A program made the translations under genes and the position numbers. The notes under the pieces are model-generated. The model did not search any database, had not been told where the DNA came from, and saw only the letters and a list, made by a program, of their open reading frames with translations. A DNA stretch of 64,000 bases, from positions 434,001 to 498,000 of the forward strand of contig NZ_JACSEU010000001.1 in NCBI RefSeq assembly GCF_014334335.1, written 5' to 3'. Of the stretch, positions 36,901 to 45,213 are shown in pieces; position 1 is the first letter of the stretch, and every line of letters starts with the position of its first letter. The DNA is from Treponema sp. Marseille-Q3903. Its GTDB lineage: Bacteria > Spirochaetota > Spirochaetia > Treponematales > Treponemataceae.

Positions 36901-39900
36901 ATAGACAATACAAAACCTGTACTAAGTTTTACAAGCCATAACGATGGTGCAATTGTTTTTGCGACTGCGAATGTTACAGTTCGCGGAGGCGTAGACTCAA
37001 ATGACCTTGAAGAATGGAAATATGCACTTACAAATACAAACGCGCAGCCTGCGGTTGGGGACGCAAGATACAAACCTCTTGTAAACGCATCTACAAGCTT
37101 TACTCTCGTGTTCGACGGTGCTTCTTCTACAACTACCGAAACCCATGCCCAAACGCTGTTCAATCAGATTTGTACTTTGGAAGGAATAAGCGAAACTCAG
37201 TTGCAGAATGATGACACAATCAGAGACCTGTATTTGCACATCTACGGTAAAGACAGGGCCGGAAATCAATCCGATATAAAGACACTTCATATAAAGGCAA
37301 TTCCAAATGGAGATAAACCGACTGTTTCATTCTCTTATCCAGCAACAAACGGAGCTTCCCTTGGTGGAACAATTCGTGTTACCGGTGCTTCCGAGATACA
37401 GCAGAGTGAAGTAGATGCAGTTTATATTCAGATTGATCCGGACCCGGCTCTTATGTGGGAAACATCTGAAAACGGAACTTATACTTATAATGGCACTAAT
37501 TACACAAAATATACAGGAAAACGTTATAAGAAAGTTGGCAGCAATTACGAAGAAGATTTGAACGGCGGATATATTCAAATAGGAACAAGTTTCTATCCCG
37601 CTGCTGACAATCTCTATCGTGTAAAAACTGCAGCGTTTACAAACAGCTGGGATACAAACTTCTCAACTGCCGGAGGTACCAACGCTCGTTATCCAAGAAC
37701 GAATGTAATTTATTCAGGCGGAAGTGAAACGGCAATAAAGACAGGTGGAAGTGTTTCCAGCTGGAACATTGCACTAAACGCTTACAATGAACTAAACCTT
37801 TCAAAAGCTGTTGCGCTCAGAATTTTTTCGGTGAGCAAGACAGGAAAGAAAAGCGACTATCAGACAGTTTGGTTTAGAATGGACCCTGACGCTCCTCAAA
37901 TCGGAAGCACGACTCCGCTTGAACTTGTTCAGTATGCAGGCGGTGCTTCTAGCGGAACTATTGTTGCACGCAGGAGCTATGAATCTGATATGTGGATAAA
38001 AGGACAATGGTATCTTAAAGGTTCTGTTACAGACGATAGCGGAATAAAGAGCATCAGACTAAAGATTGGAAATGAAAGCCCTTTTGATATTGTAACAATA
38101 ACTGACCCTTTAAACAATATTGGTACAATAACTACGCATCCTATTTATAAAAACTATGTCAAGTTAGGAGCAGCACACGGTTCGAACAACGATTACGAAC
38201 TGAATATCCCTGTAGGCTCTACTGAAAGTGATAAATTCGGAACTCTCACGTATGAAATATCTGCAACGGAAGGTGCTTCGCAGAGTCTTGGAACAAAGCA
38301 GACAATAAAGGTGAATTTTGACAACAAAGCGCCGGAATTTGCCGGAACAACATCGGAAGTTTTGAATAAAGCTTCTTGGGCAGAGAAACTTACAACAGAG
38401 TTGACCGGCAACGAGGTAATTCAAAATAGCGGCGGCAATTATAGATTCTACGGAATTGTCAACGAAGCGAGCGATGCGACAGGAAACCAGAGCGGATTCA
38501 ACAGAGTTGCAATGTACTTTACAAGGACAAGACCTGATGGAAATACATACGTAATCGACCCGATGCGCAAAGGTGGAACGACCGGTCTTGAAAACTTTAT
38601 GGAAACGGGTGCCGACTTTGAAGCCTATAAAACCGTAGCCGCCAATGGCGACGGACTTTACTGGCTCAAGAAGCGTAAGTTTACAGTAAGCGGAAATAAT
38701 ATTTTGACCGCTACCACTACAAATGCCTTGCATGAAAGTATTCGTAGGGGCGGACTTGTAAAGATAAATGGTGCGATGTATGTAATTAACACTGTTGACG
38801 CAGCAAACAGGCAGATTACTATAAAAGGCTCATTGTCTAACGGAAATGCCGATGCTTACTTTGCAGTGTGTCAAGTTATAGATAACTTTACGCAAGAAAA
38901 CGGCACAACAAAAGCTTATGATCCAGCACATTCTCTTGAGCCAAGTTCAAACGATGACGGCGACCAGATGATAGAAAGCGTTATAGAGAACGGAACAATA
39001 TCTACATTGAAAGCATTCATCGATTCAAAACTGATTTTGGACGGAGATGTAAAGATTCACTTTGTAGCATTTGATAAGGCAGGCAACGCTACAGAAAAAG
39101 AATATTCTGCAATTGTAAGGAACAATGCGCCGCGCCTCTTCGGGGTAAAATACGGAACAGACGTAAACGGAAACGGAACTATTGAAGACGGCGAATACGT
39201 AAAAACTTTCAACGATAAATATTCGGCTGTTGTCAGCGGTACAACTTATTACGGTTATAGCGGAAGCACGGATAATCCTATTTACTCTATCACTGCGACA
39301 GAAAGTCTTACAGTAAAAGCTACGCTAAAAGTTGTTCCACGCGTTGTCGGCGGAAACTTGGGACTTGGCTACACATACACGTACAAGCCGGATCCGGCTC
39401 TGCCTGCGACAACTACGACATCTTTCCAAGCGTATTCCGGTGCAGGACATTACAATTCCGATGATACTGCACTGCGCCCTGATACGCTTGGAATAGAAAT
39501 CGGACAAAAAGACTTTATCCAATACATACAAGACGGCGAGCAGGATATAACGTTTAAATTGTGGGACAAGACAGACGGAACTACAGCGGGAACTGACAGC
39601 AATGCTGCAACAATAGTTATTCCTGTAAAAGTTGCCGTTCGTGATGTGGAAGTACCGACAGCTGTTCTAAAACCGGTTAAATGGGTGAGTGCAAGCGATA
39701 ACAGCTTGTATGCAAACTCAAAAAAGAACGGACACATAGAACTTGAAGCGGATTTGCCATCATCGACATTTACATCCGGCGGAAGCGGAGTTTACGATAA
39801 AGACCCTAAAATTTCAGGAATCGTAACTTTCGAAGGAAGCGTAACCGACAACGTAATTGTAAATGAAATCTTGATAAAAATTCCAAACTATAACGGCGGA

Positions 39901-42072
39901 AATGCGTTTGCAATAGCGACAAGAGGCAGTGATGGAAAGATGAATTCTACAAACCTTTTGACTCTTAGCAGTGTAGCTCCTATAAAAACTTACGCCGACT
40001 ACAGCTTTGCAGGCACGGACTGGTATTTTGAGGTATTGACAGATAAGTTTGAGGATGACGGTTCAAATACCGTAAAATTCAAATTCCACTTTAATACTCA
40101 GAAGATAACAGACGTCGCAAAGACAGACGTAGAGATAGAGCTTTCTGCAAAAGACCGCGGCAAGGCGAGCGTTTCGGGGGGTGGCAATGTGATCTATACG
40201 CCTAACGCCTCAACTCCGGGAACAACGCAAACGACGGCTACTTCAAACACCGGTTACTACAAAGTTGACGTTGTGCCGTATATCACAGGGGTAAGCCGCA
40301 ACAGTATGTACAACACAAACAGAGCGAGAAGCGGTGCTACACCATTGCTCCGCGAAGAAAAAGGCAATACGATTACAGGTTTTAACTTTGCATCAGAAAT
40401 CGTATCCTCTTTAAAGATTTCTGAAAATAAAGACGGAAGCGGTTCTTCGGTTGCAATGGAGGATCTTACTTTAAGTGGTGATAAGAAGTGTTTTACCTTT
40501 ACAGTACCCAATACTTCAAAAGACGGATATCTGCATCTTGTGGTAAACGGCGTTACTGCGGTTAATAATATGAACGGCTATACCGAAAGCAATGTGGAAG
40601 AAGCCGATACATACGGAATCTCAAAACATTCCGACGACAGGCTTGTGCATATCTGGCGTGTAAATAAAGAAGATACGTTTAAGGGCAGTAAAAATGCTGT
40701 CTATCCGGCAATGAGGAAAGGTCCTAACGACATACTGTATGCTTCGTTCAGCAATTATTCAACGTCGAGAGTGTATTATTCAAATGAATTTACCGGAGAT
40801 CCTATCAATAGCCCTGAAATAGGAGGAACCGGTACGACGATATTGTTTACAGGTTACGATCCGCCGGAAGAAACCGATATAACCATAAACGGAAATGAAA
40901 TAAATGTACTTTATGCTGCAAATTATCATGGTGGAAATTCATGGCACTGGGGAAATGGTACAACCGTAAGTAGCAAAGATTACCCATGGAATGATACCGA
41001 TCCCGCAAATGCGGGAGGTATATACCTCTATGATAAAGATGGATACTCTGAAGGTAGGCATACTAAGCTGTATCGGTTCGAACTATATACTTACGATAAT
41101 GAATTGCAGCAGTTTAAAAACATACGGACGGTGCGTTCCGGCGATAACATCTACGTTGTCTATTATGACAGATTAACCGCAGCTGTAAAATTCGGCTGGG
41201 TAGATGACAGTACAAGACCGGATACAAGAGCGCATGCGCTTCCATGGTGCGTCATAGACGGCACTACCGACATAACAGATGAAGAGTGTAAAGTACCTGA
41301 CCACTTGGTCAATAGTCCGGGAGCTAATCCTCCTGATAATATATTTGAATTTGTAAGTCCCAACGGCACGTCGTATAAGACTCCGTATATACTGAACAAC
41401 CCGAATAACTTTGAAGACGGACTTTCAGTTTCAAATGGGGTGTGGGAATCTGTCGCAGTTACGGTAACTAAGGATGGCTATCCTGTTGTAGTGTATATGG
41501 ATGCCGCAACGGGAAGGTTACGCCTTGCAAGAAGTACGTCACAACAGCCTACGGCGCCAGCCGATTGGAAGATTCAAAGCGTTCTCGCTTCTTCGGATAA
41601 GAATGGTAAGCTTGCAAGCGACTACATAAATGCAGGTATCGGCAGCGATGGTTATTTGCATATCGCGTTCCAAAATACCAGAGGACAGCTCGTGTACGTA
41701 AAATCTACTAATACGTCCGATGACGGTTCAGCACAGTATACGTTTGGAAAATCGGAAGTACTTGATGATTCTGGTATGTTTATAGATATGACAATGGACG
41801 ACGCTACTCCTTATATTACGTATATGTCCCGTCCAAACTCATACGATGCTATCCGCATTGCCTATAAAGCGTCTATGGACTTTAACAATACGGGAACAGA
41901 TGTGCCTGGCTGGGAAACAATGACAGCTCCTCTTAATCAACGGGCGGCAAACGGACGTATCTGTGTTGCAACAAAGGCAAAGCATTTTGGAGCTACTCCG
42001 GATACTATGCCTATTGCCGTAGGATTTAATACAGGTTCGGATTACCGTGCAGCGTTTTTTGTAGGAAAATAG
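30952..42072 (+). CDS. Giant Ig-like repeat lipoprotein B
   Basis: 3706 aa, paralogue of giant A with the same signal peptide (VTFSC, Cys23), Ig-like modules, EF-hand-like loop (2737-2748) and IPT/TIG-like region (from ~3104). The first ~315 codons differ from A by only about 15-20 bases; the middle is clearly diverged. Residues ~484-865 are an extra block absent from A, net +369 aa, containing two or three additional modules (FYDVHEPAIDF, FCQNTDKPVAG). The tip (~3230-3706) is largely unlike that of A, though it keeps propeller-like repeats (GDNIYVVYYD, GYPVVVYMD, GYLHIAFQ). No frameshift is seen. Probably a cell-envelope adhesin or receptor (inference). Confidence 0.85.
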   Translation: MKKISSYFGILAFLILAIVTFSCEIGLGAAIDIVPPKAEISSPKDSAIIRGDFSLFGTWTDDGELGKVEVVLQSTSNSSLHYNFKGEFTGNLPNEEKTWKCLINPVSSTNPVKDGEYTATISFFDKAGRESKVTKTFTIDNTPPVIVLQRPGTKKGSANADSYGQIFSLEGQGADSNNIDHIDIRIYDDSACLNYLRTVTLNNVPLNIKLDVAKFGEDVYTAIYGSTGKNGEKKLYCEIDSYDGAQKYPTEIGKKQTAEDLIGNKTSTYYLYDDLQKDILSKYNIARLYEMMNGTYSPSEDGSSSGESAEQIIEKVKQVLSGRESRVGMFSLNPENSPRFTVNGKDALRAENLNMQDQSQGYYITEGTEISVEVSPGLDGTPLVNTTESPLKVYAIECNAQGTVLTGAKEIYLHVVKNFQKAGSTYKLFVKLDLGNSVSEDGTEHLQLGKTYRFGVKGKDDKGNGIIASASTGYGFLLESSGLAPELKVTAPVDSTVYVKKGDGVTITGETTTGAGLPLVEIFIGNSTTPAYSHQFTDLEGTPSGGNKKYTFNTVIPSNEFSQTDDKDYSIDIKSRIGGKASTITKTVFYDVHEPAIDFTNITPVITSYEFESDADKALASDNIKPDGTFKNPFINGKVHFKGIVQDTFTKIASVDWHVNQDNVTIPGLGGHGLRASFDVELDTTLTGVTITDNKELTVVFEATDSAGNKKTVNKKYFFCQNTDKPVAGPNNQNAWTAKAQQPKQIKEGSLVTPANPASRMNKLFAGSSIYAKVTDDDGIRKVEFKVEKLGYDTNYENSYVLSDQTSVPTEVKSETITDLGDTVETIVSHQMPSSSGYFKVAITVTDTNNISCVKSFVVQMTGAAPDVTVTNKSDFIKNGDKVKLEVKMTGEAPFTIVVLQDDGTPNWQQTNSETESGDTKEIEVTPIPSHVSQKIKVKVTDSSGGSTTKEVSYKVDNTGPTVPVIESPAAGSTGNNSLSGSSFVFTGTANDATASNPNETTSGIKKLYYKFMTSDTSPTTWDSQVAVSGTWNINAILQNGHGTSSGTTLYEGTYWLYVKSEDGAGNESSVVKREFSVDKAAPSVTEVKLNGTQVLTEGVVKYFNSALGDFTISGKVTDTNGLQSFKVNGASVTPAPDGTWSYDITRAEDSQIDFSIVATDKAGRTTTKNYSIYCDTKPPTLSITNPDADLTGETSLSVSNYTFRASVNDSGSGVDSFKYMITQDDISDITTSAEAGTGWTIVTGSSFIAQKELIEGTTPQLGKLHEGKWYLYTYAKDKIGTAATEKRTFWVDKKSPTLSLDNIASVTNQAVVVKGSASDANGIKDVKVKFDPKPTGWISDTKTLTDVELATGETFTVGSGNDLSDGSYSIQITATDKAGKTTSKTRTVLVDTASPDGTVSMDSSETATVIGSENWYKKGSLKVRFTQTPDSGSEIEEVKAKFIEDGGTDYSGLQDFTKKTQAGNTWWEGTLNAARQGKNCIYLVVKDKAGNERIKNTNDNIAIYVDTESPDDCTVYNYVLDSTNYSTETAITGSKTINGKIPRTFVIKAVDNDDNGSGTFSGIGKIYYKYDNVDAHKIDAAVLNASDNTYKITIPANTISDIYQKTGTVKFYLEDKVGNRMEFSSFSFVLDTTPPAVVINPVTDSYKASDGDATLNIDVNGEIVISGTSDEIATVTLKYFVGTAEPNWATDSGVKTAPVSGTTIWTSSISTITENDTSNLYVKAFAKDEAGNEGESLTTILYINQDSDRPIITFSNLDLSATTVWLKGIKTVYGSVLDDDGTINSIEYKNGAGGTYHPITIDNSSWEQEMADGQNDIYFKITDSKGTVFETGTTKQPKLKSVKTGSTTIKEGVLTIKVDTTPPRYTNLEFASKKNDITISAFTDEINSLIFGGEYSKILVKLKASDENGVASVKLKLGNQTYDATIEGTNPAAQDANKNNSDSHAWEFGEITIPNNLTGPTVMRLIITDQAGTNLEDNINFGIDNTKPVLSFTSHNDGAIVFATANVTVRGGVDSNDLEEWKYALTNTNAQPAVGDARYKPLVNASTSFTLVFDGASSTTTETHAQTLFNQICTLEGISETQLQNDDTIRDLYLHIYGKDRAGNQSDIKTLHIKAIPNGDKPTVSFSYPATNGASLGGTIRVTGASEIQQSEVDAVYIQIDPDPALMWETSENGTYTYNGTNYTKYTGKRYKKVGSNYEEDLNGGYIQIGTSFYPAADNLYRVKTAAFTNSWDTNFSTAGGTNARYPRTNVIYSGGSETAIKTGGSVSSWNIALNAYNELNLSKAVALRIFSVSKTGKKSDYQTVWFRMDPDAPQIGSTTPLELVQYAGGASSGTIVARRSYESDMWIKGQWYLKGSVTDDSGIKSIRLKIGNESPFDIVTITDPLNNIGTITTHPIYKNYVKLGAAHGSNNDYELNIPVGSTESDKFGTLTYEISATEGASQSLGTKQTIKVNFDNKAPEFAGTTSEVLNKASWAEKLTTELTGNEVIQNSGGNYRFYGIVNEASDATGNQSGFNRVAMYFTRTRPDGNTYVIDPMRKGGTTGLENFMETGADFEAYKTVAANGDGLYWLKKRKFTVSGNNILTATTTNALHESIRRGGLVKINGAMYVINTVDAANRQITIKGSLSNGNADAYFAVCQVIDNFTQENGTTKAYDPAHSLEPSSNDDGDQMIESVIENGTISTLKAFIDSKLILDGDVKIHFVAFDKAGNATEKEYSAIVRNNAPRLFGVKYGTDVNGNGTIEDGEYVKTFNDKYSAVVSGTTYYGYSGSTDNPIYSITATESLTVKATLKVVPRVVGGNLGLGYTYTYKPDPALPATTTTSFQAYSGAGHYNSDDTALRPDTLGIEIGQKDFIQYIQDGEQDITFKLWDKTDGTTAGTDSNAATIVIPVKVAVRDVEVPTAVLKPVKWVSASDNSLYANSKKNGHIELEADLPSSTFTSGGSGVYDKDPKISGIVTFEGSVTDNVIVNEILIKIPNYNGGNAFAIATRGSDGKMNSTNLLTLSSVAPIKTYADYSFAGTDWYFEVLTDKFEDDGSNTVKFKFHFNTQKITDVAKTDVEIELSAKDRGKASVSGGGNVIYTPNASTPGTTQTTATSNTGYYKVDVVPYITGVSRNSMYNTNRARSGATPLLREEKGNTITGFNFASEIVSSLKISENKDGSGSSVAMEDLTLSGDKKCFTFTVPNTSKDGYLHLVVNGVTAVNNMNGYTESNVEEADTYGISKHSDDRLVHIWRVNKEDTFKGSKNAVYPAMRKGPNDILYASFSNYSTSRVYYSNEFTGDPINSPEIGGTGTTILFTGYDPPEETDITINGNEINVLYAANYHGGNSWHWGNGTTVSSKDYPWNDTDPANAGGIYLYDKDGYSEGRHTKLYRFELYTYDNELQQFKNIRTVRSGDNIYVVYYDRLTAAVKFGWVDDSTRPDTRAHALPWCVIDGTTDITDEECKVPDHLVNSPGANPPDNIFEFVSPNGTSYKTPYILNNPNNFEDGLSVSNGVWESVAVTVTKDGYPVVVYMDAATGRLRLARSTSQQPTAPADWKIQSVLASSDKNGKLASDYINAGIGSDGYLHIAFQNTRGQLVYVKSTNTSDDGSAQYTFGKSEVLDDSGMFIDMTMDDATPYITYMSRPNSYDAIRIAYKASMDFNNTGTDVPGWETMTAPLNQRAANGRICVATKAKHFGATPDTMPIAVGFNTGSDYRAAFFVGK

Positions 42073-42125
42073 AAACGTGTAATTTTTATAAAATGCTCTT
42101 CAAGCATAAAGTTTTTTTGCTGATA

Positions 42126-42205
42126 GAGCATTTTATGCCGAGCAACTTGTCGAAGTTATTTTGTGCGGAGCGGGTAGACTCTGCTCAGTCAATTATGTTC
42201 TTTGG
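42126..42205 (-). pseudogene. 80-bp fragment of the adenine methyltransferase gene
   Basis: Matches 28096-28175 inside the methyltransferase gene without gaps, at about 80% identity. The left junction falls at GAGCATTTT, a sequence also present after giant gene A (26522). The right junction falls at TGTTCTTTGG, shared with the DUF1015 fragment that follows. Confidence 0.85.
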
Positions 42206-42301
42206 CAGGAGGATTTTAGGCACACGGAGCCATAATTCTTCAATCTTTTTCATATTTTTAAATATATTTGCAGAAATGAAATTATGTTATAATTCCTATA
42301 G
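42196..42301 (-). pseudogene. Fragment of DUF1015 gene 5' end plus divergent promoter region
   Basis: 106 bp colinear with 30361-30466: the first ~20 codons of the DUF1015 gene and the 48-bp DUF1015/rpoN intergenic promoter. It begins at the 10-bp microhomology TGTT(C/T)TTTGG with the methyltransferase fragment. It retains the rpoN promoter. Confidence 0.88.
42288..42293 (+). promoter_or_regulatory. -10 box of rpoN
   Basis: TATAAT ending 8 nt before the rpoN ATG, with no ribosome-binding site; the same box is preserved in the decayed copy at 30453-30458. Leaderless transcript inferred. Confidence 0.5.
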
Positions 42302-43726
42302 ATGAAAACATCTAATTCGCAGCGTCAAGTTTCTAAGCAGATACAAGGACAGTTTCAGAAGCTTTCTTTCTCTCAAATTCAAGCTCTCAGTTTTTTGTCT
42401 ATGACAAATACCGAGCTGACCGACGCAATTCATAAAGCTGTAAGCGAAAATCCCGCTTTGGAAATTGTCCGAGAACCGACAGGAAACTCTTATTCAGATT
42501 ATGTGCGTAGTTCCGGCAGCTTGGATTCCGACAAAAATCAGGCAGCGATTGAAAACCATGAAAGCCACAGAGAATCTCTTCAAGCTCATCTTATGCACCA
42601 GTTGAACATCATGAACGTTTCTGAGGCAGAATACAACCTTTGTCACCGCTTAATCTACAATCTAGATAAAAACGGATTTTACGGTTCAATGCTTGACCCG
42701 GAAACTTTTTTATCAAAAAAAGATGATGCTGGAAAAAAACTCCTTGAGCGTTGCTTAGATATTGTTCACTCTATGGATCCCGTCGGTGTTTGTTGCAAAA
42801 CGCCGGAAGAAAGCCTTTTTGTTCAGGCAAAACTGAGTGAAAATGCTCCGGAAATTGCACTTTTCCTTTTGAACGGGCATCTAGACATGGTAAATCCGCC
42901 TGAACCTCAAAAAATCTTAAAAAAGCTGATAGAATACCGCACCAATTGGCACAAAAAAGCGTTTGCGGCAGAAATCTTGCTCGATAAAGTTGAACTAGAT
43001 GAAGAAAAAGTTTCTCAAGCTCTTAAATTTATCCTTTCTTTAGACCCTCATCCGGCACACGGCTACAGCGTCGACTCGTTTACAGATCCTGCAATTCCAG
43101 ATATCGTCTTGAAAATTGAGAAAGTCGACGGATATCTCCCTTCAGATGATTATAGCAGCGGTCTTGTAAGTTGCGACCGAGAATGCCATTTTCAAGTAAA
43201 ATATGCCAGTGGAAATTTACCAGAAATAAGGCTTGCTAAAGATTTTAAAGTTGATAAAGAAAATTACAATAAAGCACAGCTTTTTATGTACAATTTAGGC
43301 TATCGCGAAAGCACGAACGTTTTGCAGGGGTGTATTCTTGTCCACGAACAAAAAGATTTTTTCAAGAACGGTCCAGGACATCTAAAGCCTCTGACACGTC
43401 AAAAAGTTGCGCAAAAACTTGGAGTTCACCAGTCTACTGTTTCGAGGATGTCTTCTAAAAACAGCAGCAAATATATTTCAACACAGTGGGGATTGTTTCC
43501 TGTCAGTTATTTTTATCTATCAGGAGTTGAGTCGGCATCAGGCGAAAAAGTTTCATCGGAAGTGATTAAAACTCGCATAAATCAAATTCTTCAAGAAAAT
43601 AAAAATTCGGTTATCTCCGATTCTAAGATGGCAGGACTGTTAAATGCAGAAGGCATAAAAATATCCCGCAGGACAGTGGCAAAATACAGAATCCAAGCGG
43701 GAATAAAAAACAGCTATTTTAGATAA
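42302..43726 (+). CDS. rpoN: RNA polymerase sigma-54 factor
   Basis: 474 aa. Region I, Gln-rich and activator-responsive, is at the N-terminus (IQGQFQKLSFSQIQALSFLSM). The core-binding domain follows (~95-300; MDPVGVCCKTPEESLFVQ). The C-terminal DNA-binding domain has an HTH (VAQKLGVHQSTVSRM) and the RpoN box SRRTVAKYRI (455-464; consensus A-R-R-T-V-A-K-Y-R-E). It recognises -24/-12 promoters and needs an AAA+ activator, none of which is in the window. It starts right after the duplicated promoter region and converges with the HPF-like gene, 6 nt apart. Confidence 0.95.
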   Translation: MKTSNSQRQVSKQIQGQFQKLSFSQIQALSFLSMTNTELTDAIHKAVSENPALEIVREPTGNSYSDYVRSSGSLDSDKNQAAIENHESHRESLQAHLMHQLNIMNVSEAEYNLCHRLIYNLDKNGFYGSMLDPETFLSKKDDAGKKLLERCLDIVHSMDPVGVCCKTPEESLFVQAKLSENAPEIALFLLNGHLDMVNPPEPQKILKKLIEYRTNWHKKAFAAEILLDKVELDEEKVSQALKFILSLDPHPAHGYSVDSFTDPAIPDIVLKIEKVDGYLPSDDYSSGLVSCDRECHFQVKYASGNLPEIRLAKDFKVDKENYNKAQLFMYNLGYRESTNVLQGCILVHEQKDFFKNGPGHLKPLTRQKVAQKLGVHQSTVSRMSSKNSSKYISTQWGLFPVSYFYLSGVESASGEKVSSEVIKTRINQILQENKNSVISDSKMAGLLNAEGIKISRRTVAKYRIQAGIKNSYFR

Positions 43727-43732
43727 AACAAA

Positions 43733-44020
43733 TTATCTTTCTTGAACTTTATCTTTTTCTTTTTTAATTTTGTTGTCGAGTACGTCCATCATCTTGTTTA
43801 ACGCTGCTGAAAACTCAAAATCTTCCCCAGAAACGTGAGCCTGAGTTCCCCATTTAAAGTTTACAGTTGTATCAAATATATAAGTTTTATCGTGCTTGAT
43901 TTTCAAAAGTAAATCAACAATCAAATCGTCTGCATAAGAAATTCTTTCGAGCTTTTTATCTATCATATCCGATTGTTTTTTTTCAAGCGTAAAACCTACG
44001 GCGTTAATTGATGGTGTCAT
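43733..44020 (-). CDS. hpf: HPF/RaiA-family ribosome hibernation factor (short form)
   Basis: 95 aa. The single S30AE fold is recognisable from INAVGFTLEKKQSDMIDKKLERI at the N-terminus, a central beta region (IFDTTVNFKWGTQAHVSGEDFEF) and a C-terminal helix LNKMMDVLDNKIKKEKDK. It lacks the C-terminal dimerisation domain of long HPF. It binds the 30S decoding region to store inactive ribosomes. Often called sigma-54 modulation protein because it neighbours rpoN, as here. GGGAG precedes the ATG. Confidence 0.85.
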   Translation of the reverse strand: MTPSINAVGFTLEKKQSDMIDKKLERISYADDLIVDLLLKIKHDKTYIFDTTVNFKWGTQAHVSGEDFEFSAALNKMMDVLDNKIKKEKDKVQER

Positions 44021-44165
44021 AATTGTCTCCCTTGAAGTAATTTTACTTCATCTGGTTTAAAATAATGCTCACATACGCAAGCTGATGGAGGAATAATTTG
44101 AATTTCTTCATCAAATATATATTAACATGGGATACCTTGAAAAACAAAATAAAAAAACATTCATA

Positions 44166-44194
44166 TTGAAAAAATGTCTTATACTGTGTATAGT
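44166..44194 (+). promoter_or_regulatory. Sigma-70 promoter of hprK, leaderless type
   Basis: TTGAAA, 17-nt spacer, TATAGT, then 6 nt to the ATG at 44201. The upstream in-frame ATG at 44174 lies inside the promoter spacer and so should not be used. Confidence 0.7.
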
Positions 44195-44200
44195 GACTTC

Positions 44201-45190
44201 ATGACTGGTAAAAAATTCACAGTGTTGGATTTGCTCAATCTTGAACTGTCGGGGTACGATGCGCTTGACTTAAAATGCATTGCCGGGCGTCGTGGTTTGC
44301 CGCGAGCTATCACAGTTCCTGAAATAAACAGACCGGGTCTTGCCCTTTCAGGGTTTCTTGAATCTTTTGCAGGTAATCGTGTTCAGTTGTTCGGACGCGG
44401 TGAAGCAGCATTCCTCCAAAGACTTCTCAAAGAAAAAAACATAGAATCTATAAAAAATTTTTTTACACAAGATATGCCTTGCTGCGTTTTTACGTACAAT
44501 CTCGAACCTACCGAAGATTTTAGGCAGATTGCAGAAGATAATTGTTGTCCGGTTTTGCAGACTCCTCTCTCATCGACCGAATTTTCGAACCGCATAATTC
44601 GGGTTTTTTCAAACCAGTTTGCACCTCATCAGATTCTGCACGGAGTTCTTGTTGAAGTCTACGGAATCGGAATTATTTTAAACGGTCATTCAGGTGTAGG
44701 TAAAAGTGAAACTGCACTTGAACTTGTAGAACGCGGTCACCGGCTCGTTGCAGATGATATTGTAGAAATTCGATGTGTAAACGGAAACACTATACTTGGG
44801 CGCGGTGCGAACACAATGATTAGCCACCACATGGAAATCAGAGGGCTCGGAATTATAAATATTTCACAGCTTTATGGAGTCGGTGCTATTCGCGACCAAA
44901 AAGAAGTTCAACTTGTTGTTCAACTTGAAGATTGGGATAGTGCAAAAGCGTATGACAGACTTGGTTCCGAACAAAAGTATAAAGAGTTGCTCGGCGTAAA
45001 AGTGCCCGTCATCGAAGTTCCTGTTCGTCCCGGTCGTAACTTGCCGATTATAATTGAGGCAGCGGCTATGAACGAGCGTTTAAAAAATATGGGATATAAC
45101 TCAGCTAAAGATTTTAATGAAAATGTTCTAAAATGGATTGAAACTGGCGATGCCAAGACAGTTTACAATAGTAATGACGATTCATACTAA
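44201..45190 (+). CDS. hprK: HPr kinase/phosphorylase
   Basis: 329 aa from the ATG at 44201, matching the usual N-terminus KKFTVLDLL. The Walker A loop is GHSGVGKSE (~162-170) and the family signature is MEIRGLGIINISQLYGVGAIRD. It phosphorylates and dephosphorylates HPr at Ser46 according to ATP, Pi and glycolytic state. Its substrate gene ptsH follows after 23 nt. No sugar-specific PTS components are present in the window, consistent with the regulatory rather than transport role of HPr known for treponemes. Confidence 0.96.
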   Translation: MTGKKFTVLDLLNLELSGYDALDLKCIAGRRGLPRAITVPEINRPGLALSGFLESFAGNRVQLFGRGEAAFLQRLLKEKNIESIKNFFTQDMPCCVFTYNLEPTEDFRQIAEDNCCPVLQTPLSSTEFSNRIIRVFSNQFAPHQILHGVLVEVYGIGIILNGHSGVGKSETALELVERGHRLVADDIVEIRCVNGNTILGRGANTMISHHMEIRGLGIINISQLYGVGAIRDQKEVQLVVQLEDWDSAKAYDRLGSEQKYKELLGVKVPVIEVPVRPGRNLPIIIEAAAMNERLKNMGYNSAKDFNENVLKWIETGDAKTVYNSNDDSY

Positions 45191-45213
45191 ACAAAATATA
45201 GAGGAAGCAAACT

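Noticed and set aside
38164-38733. 189-codon minus-strand open frame inside giant gene B (and similar ones, e.g. 34701-35204, 36717-37163)
   Set aside because: Low-complexity antisense shadow of the Thr/Ser/Asp-rich repeat coding strand; no ribosome-binding site, no family motif, and the plus frame is uninterrupted for 3706 codons.
42093-42305. 70-codon plus-strand frame before rpoN
   Set aside because: It is composed of fragments of the methyltransferase and DUF1015 genes read on the opposite strand; no ribosome-binding site and no independent family.
14900-42405. Mobile element carrying the second giant gene
   Set aside because: No transposase, integrase, terminal inverted repeats or target-site duplication; the fragment order is explained by tandem duplication and deletion.
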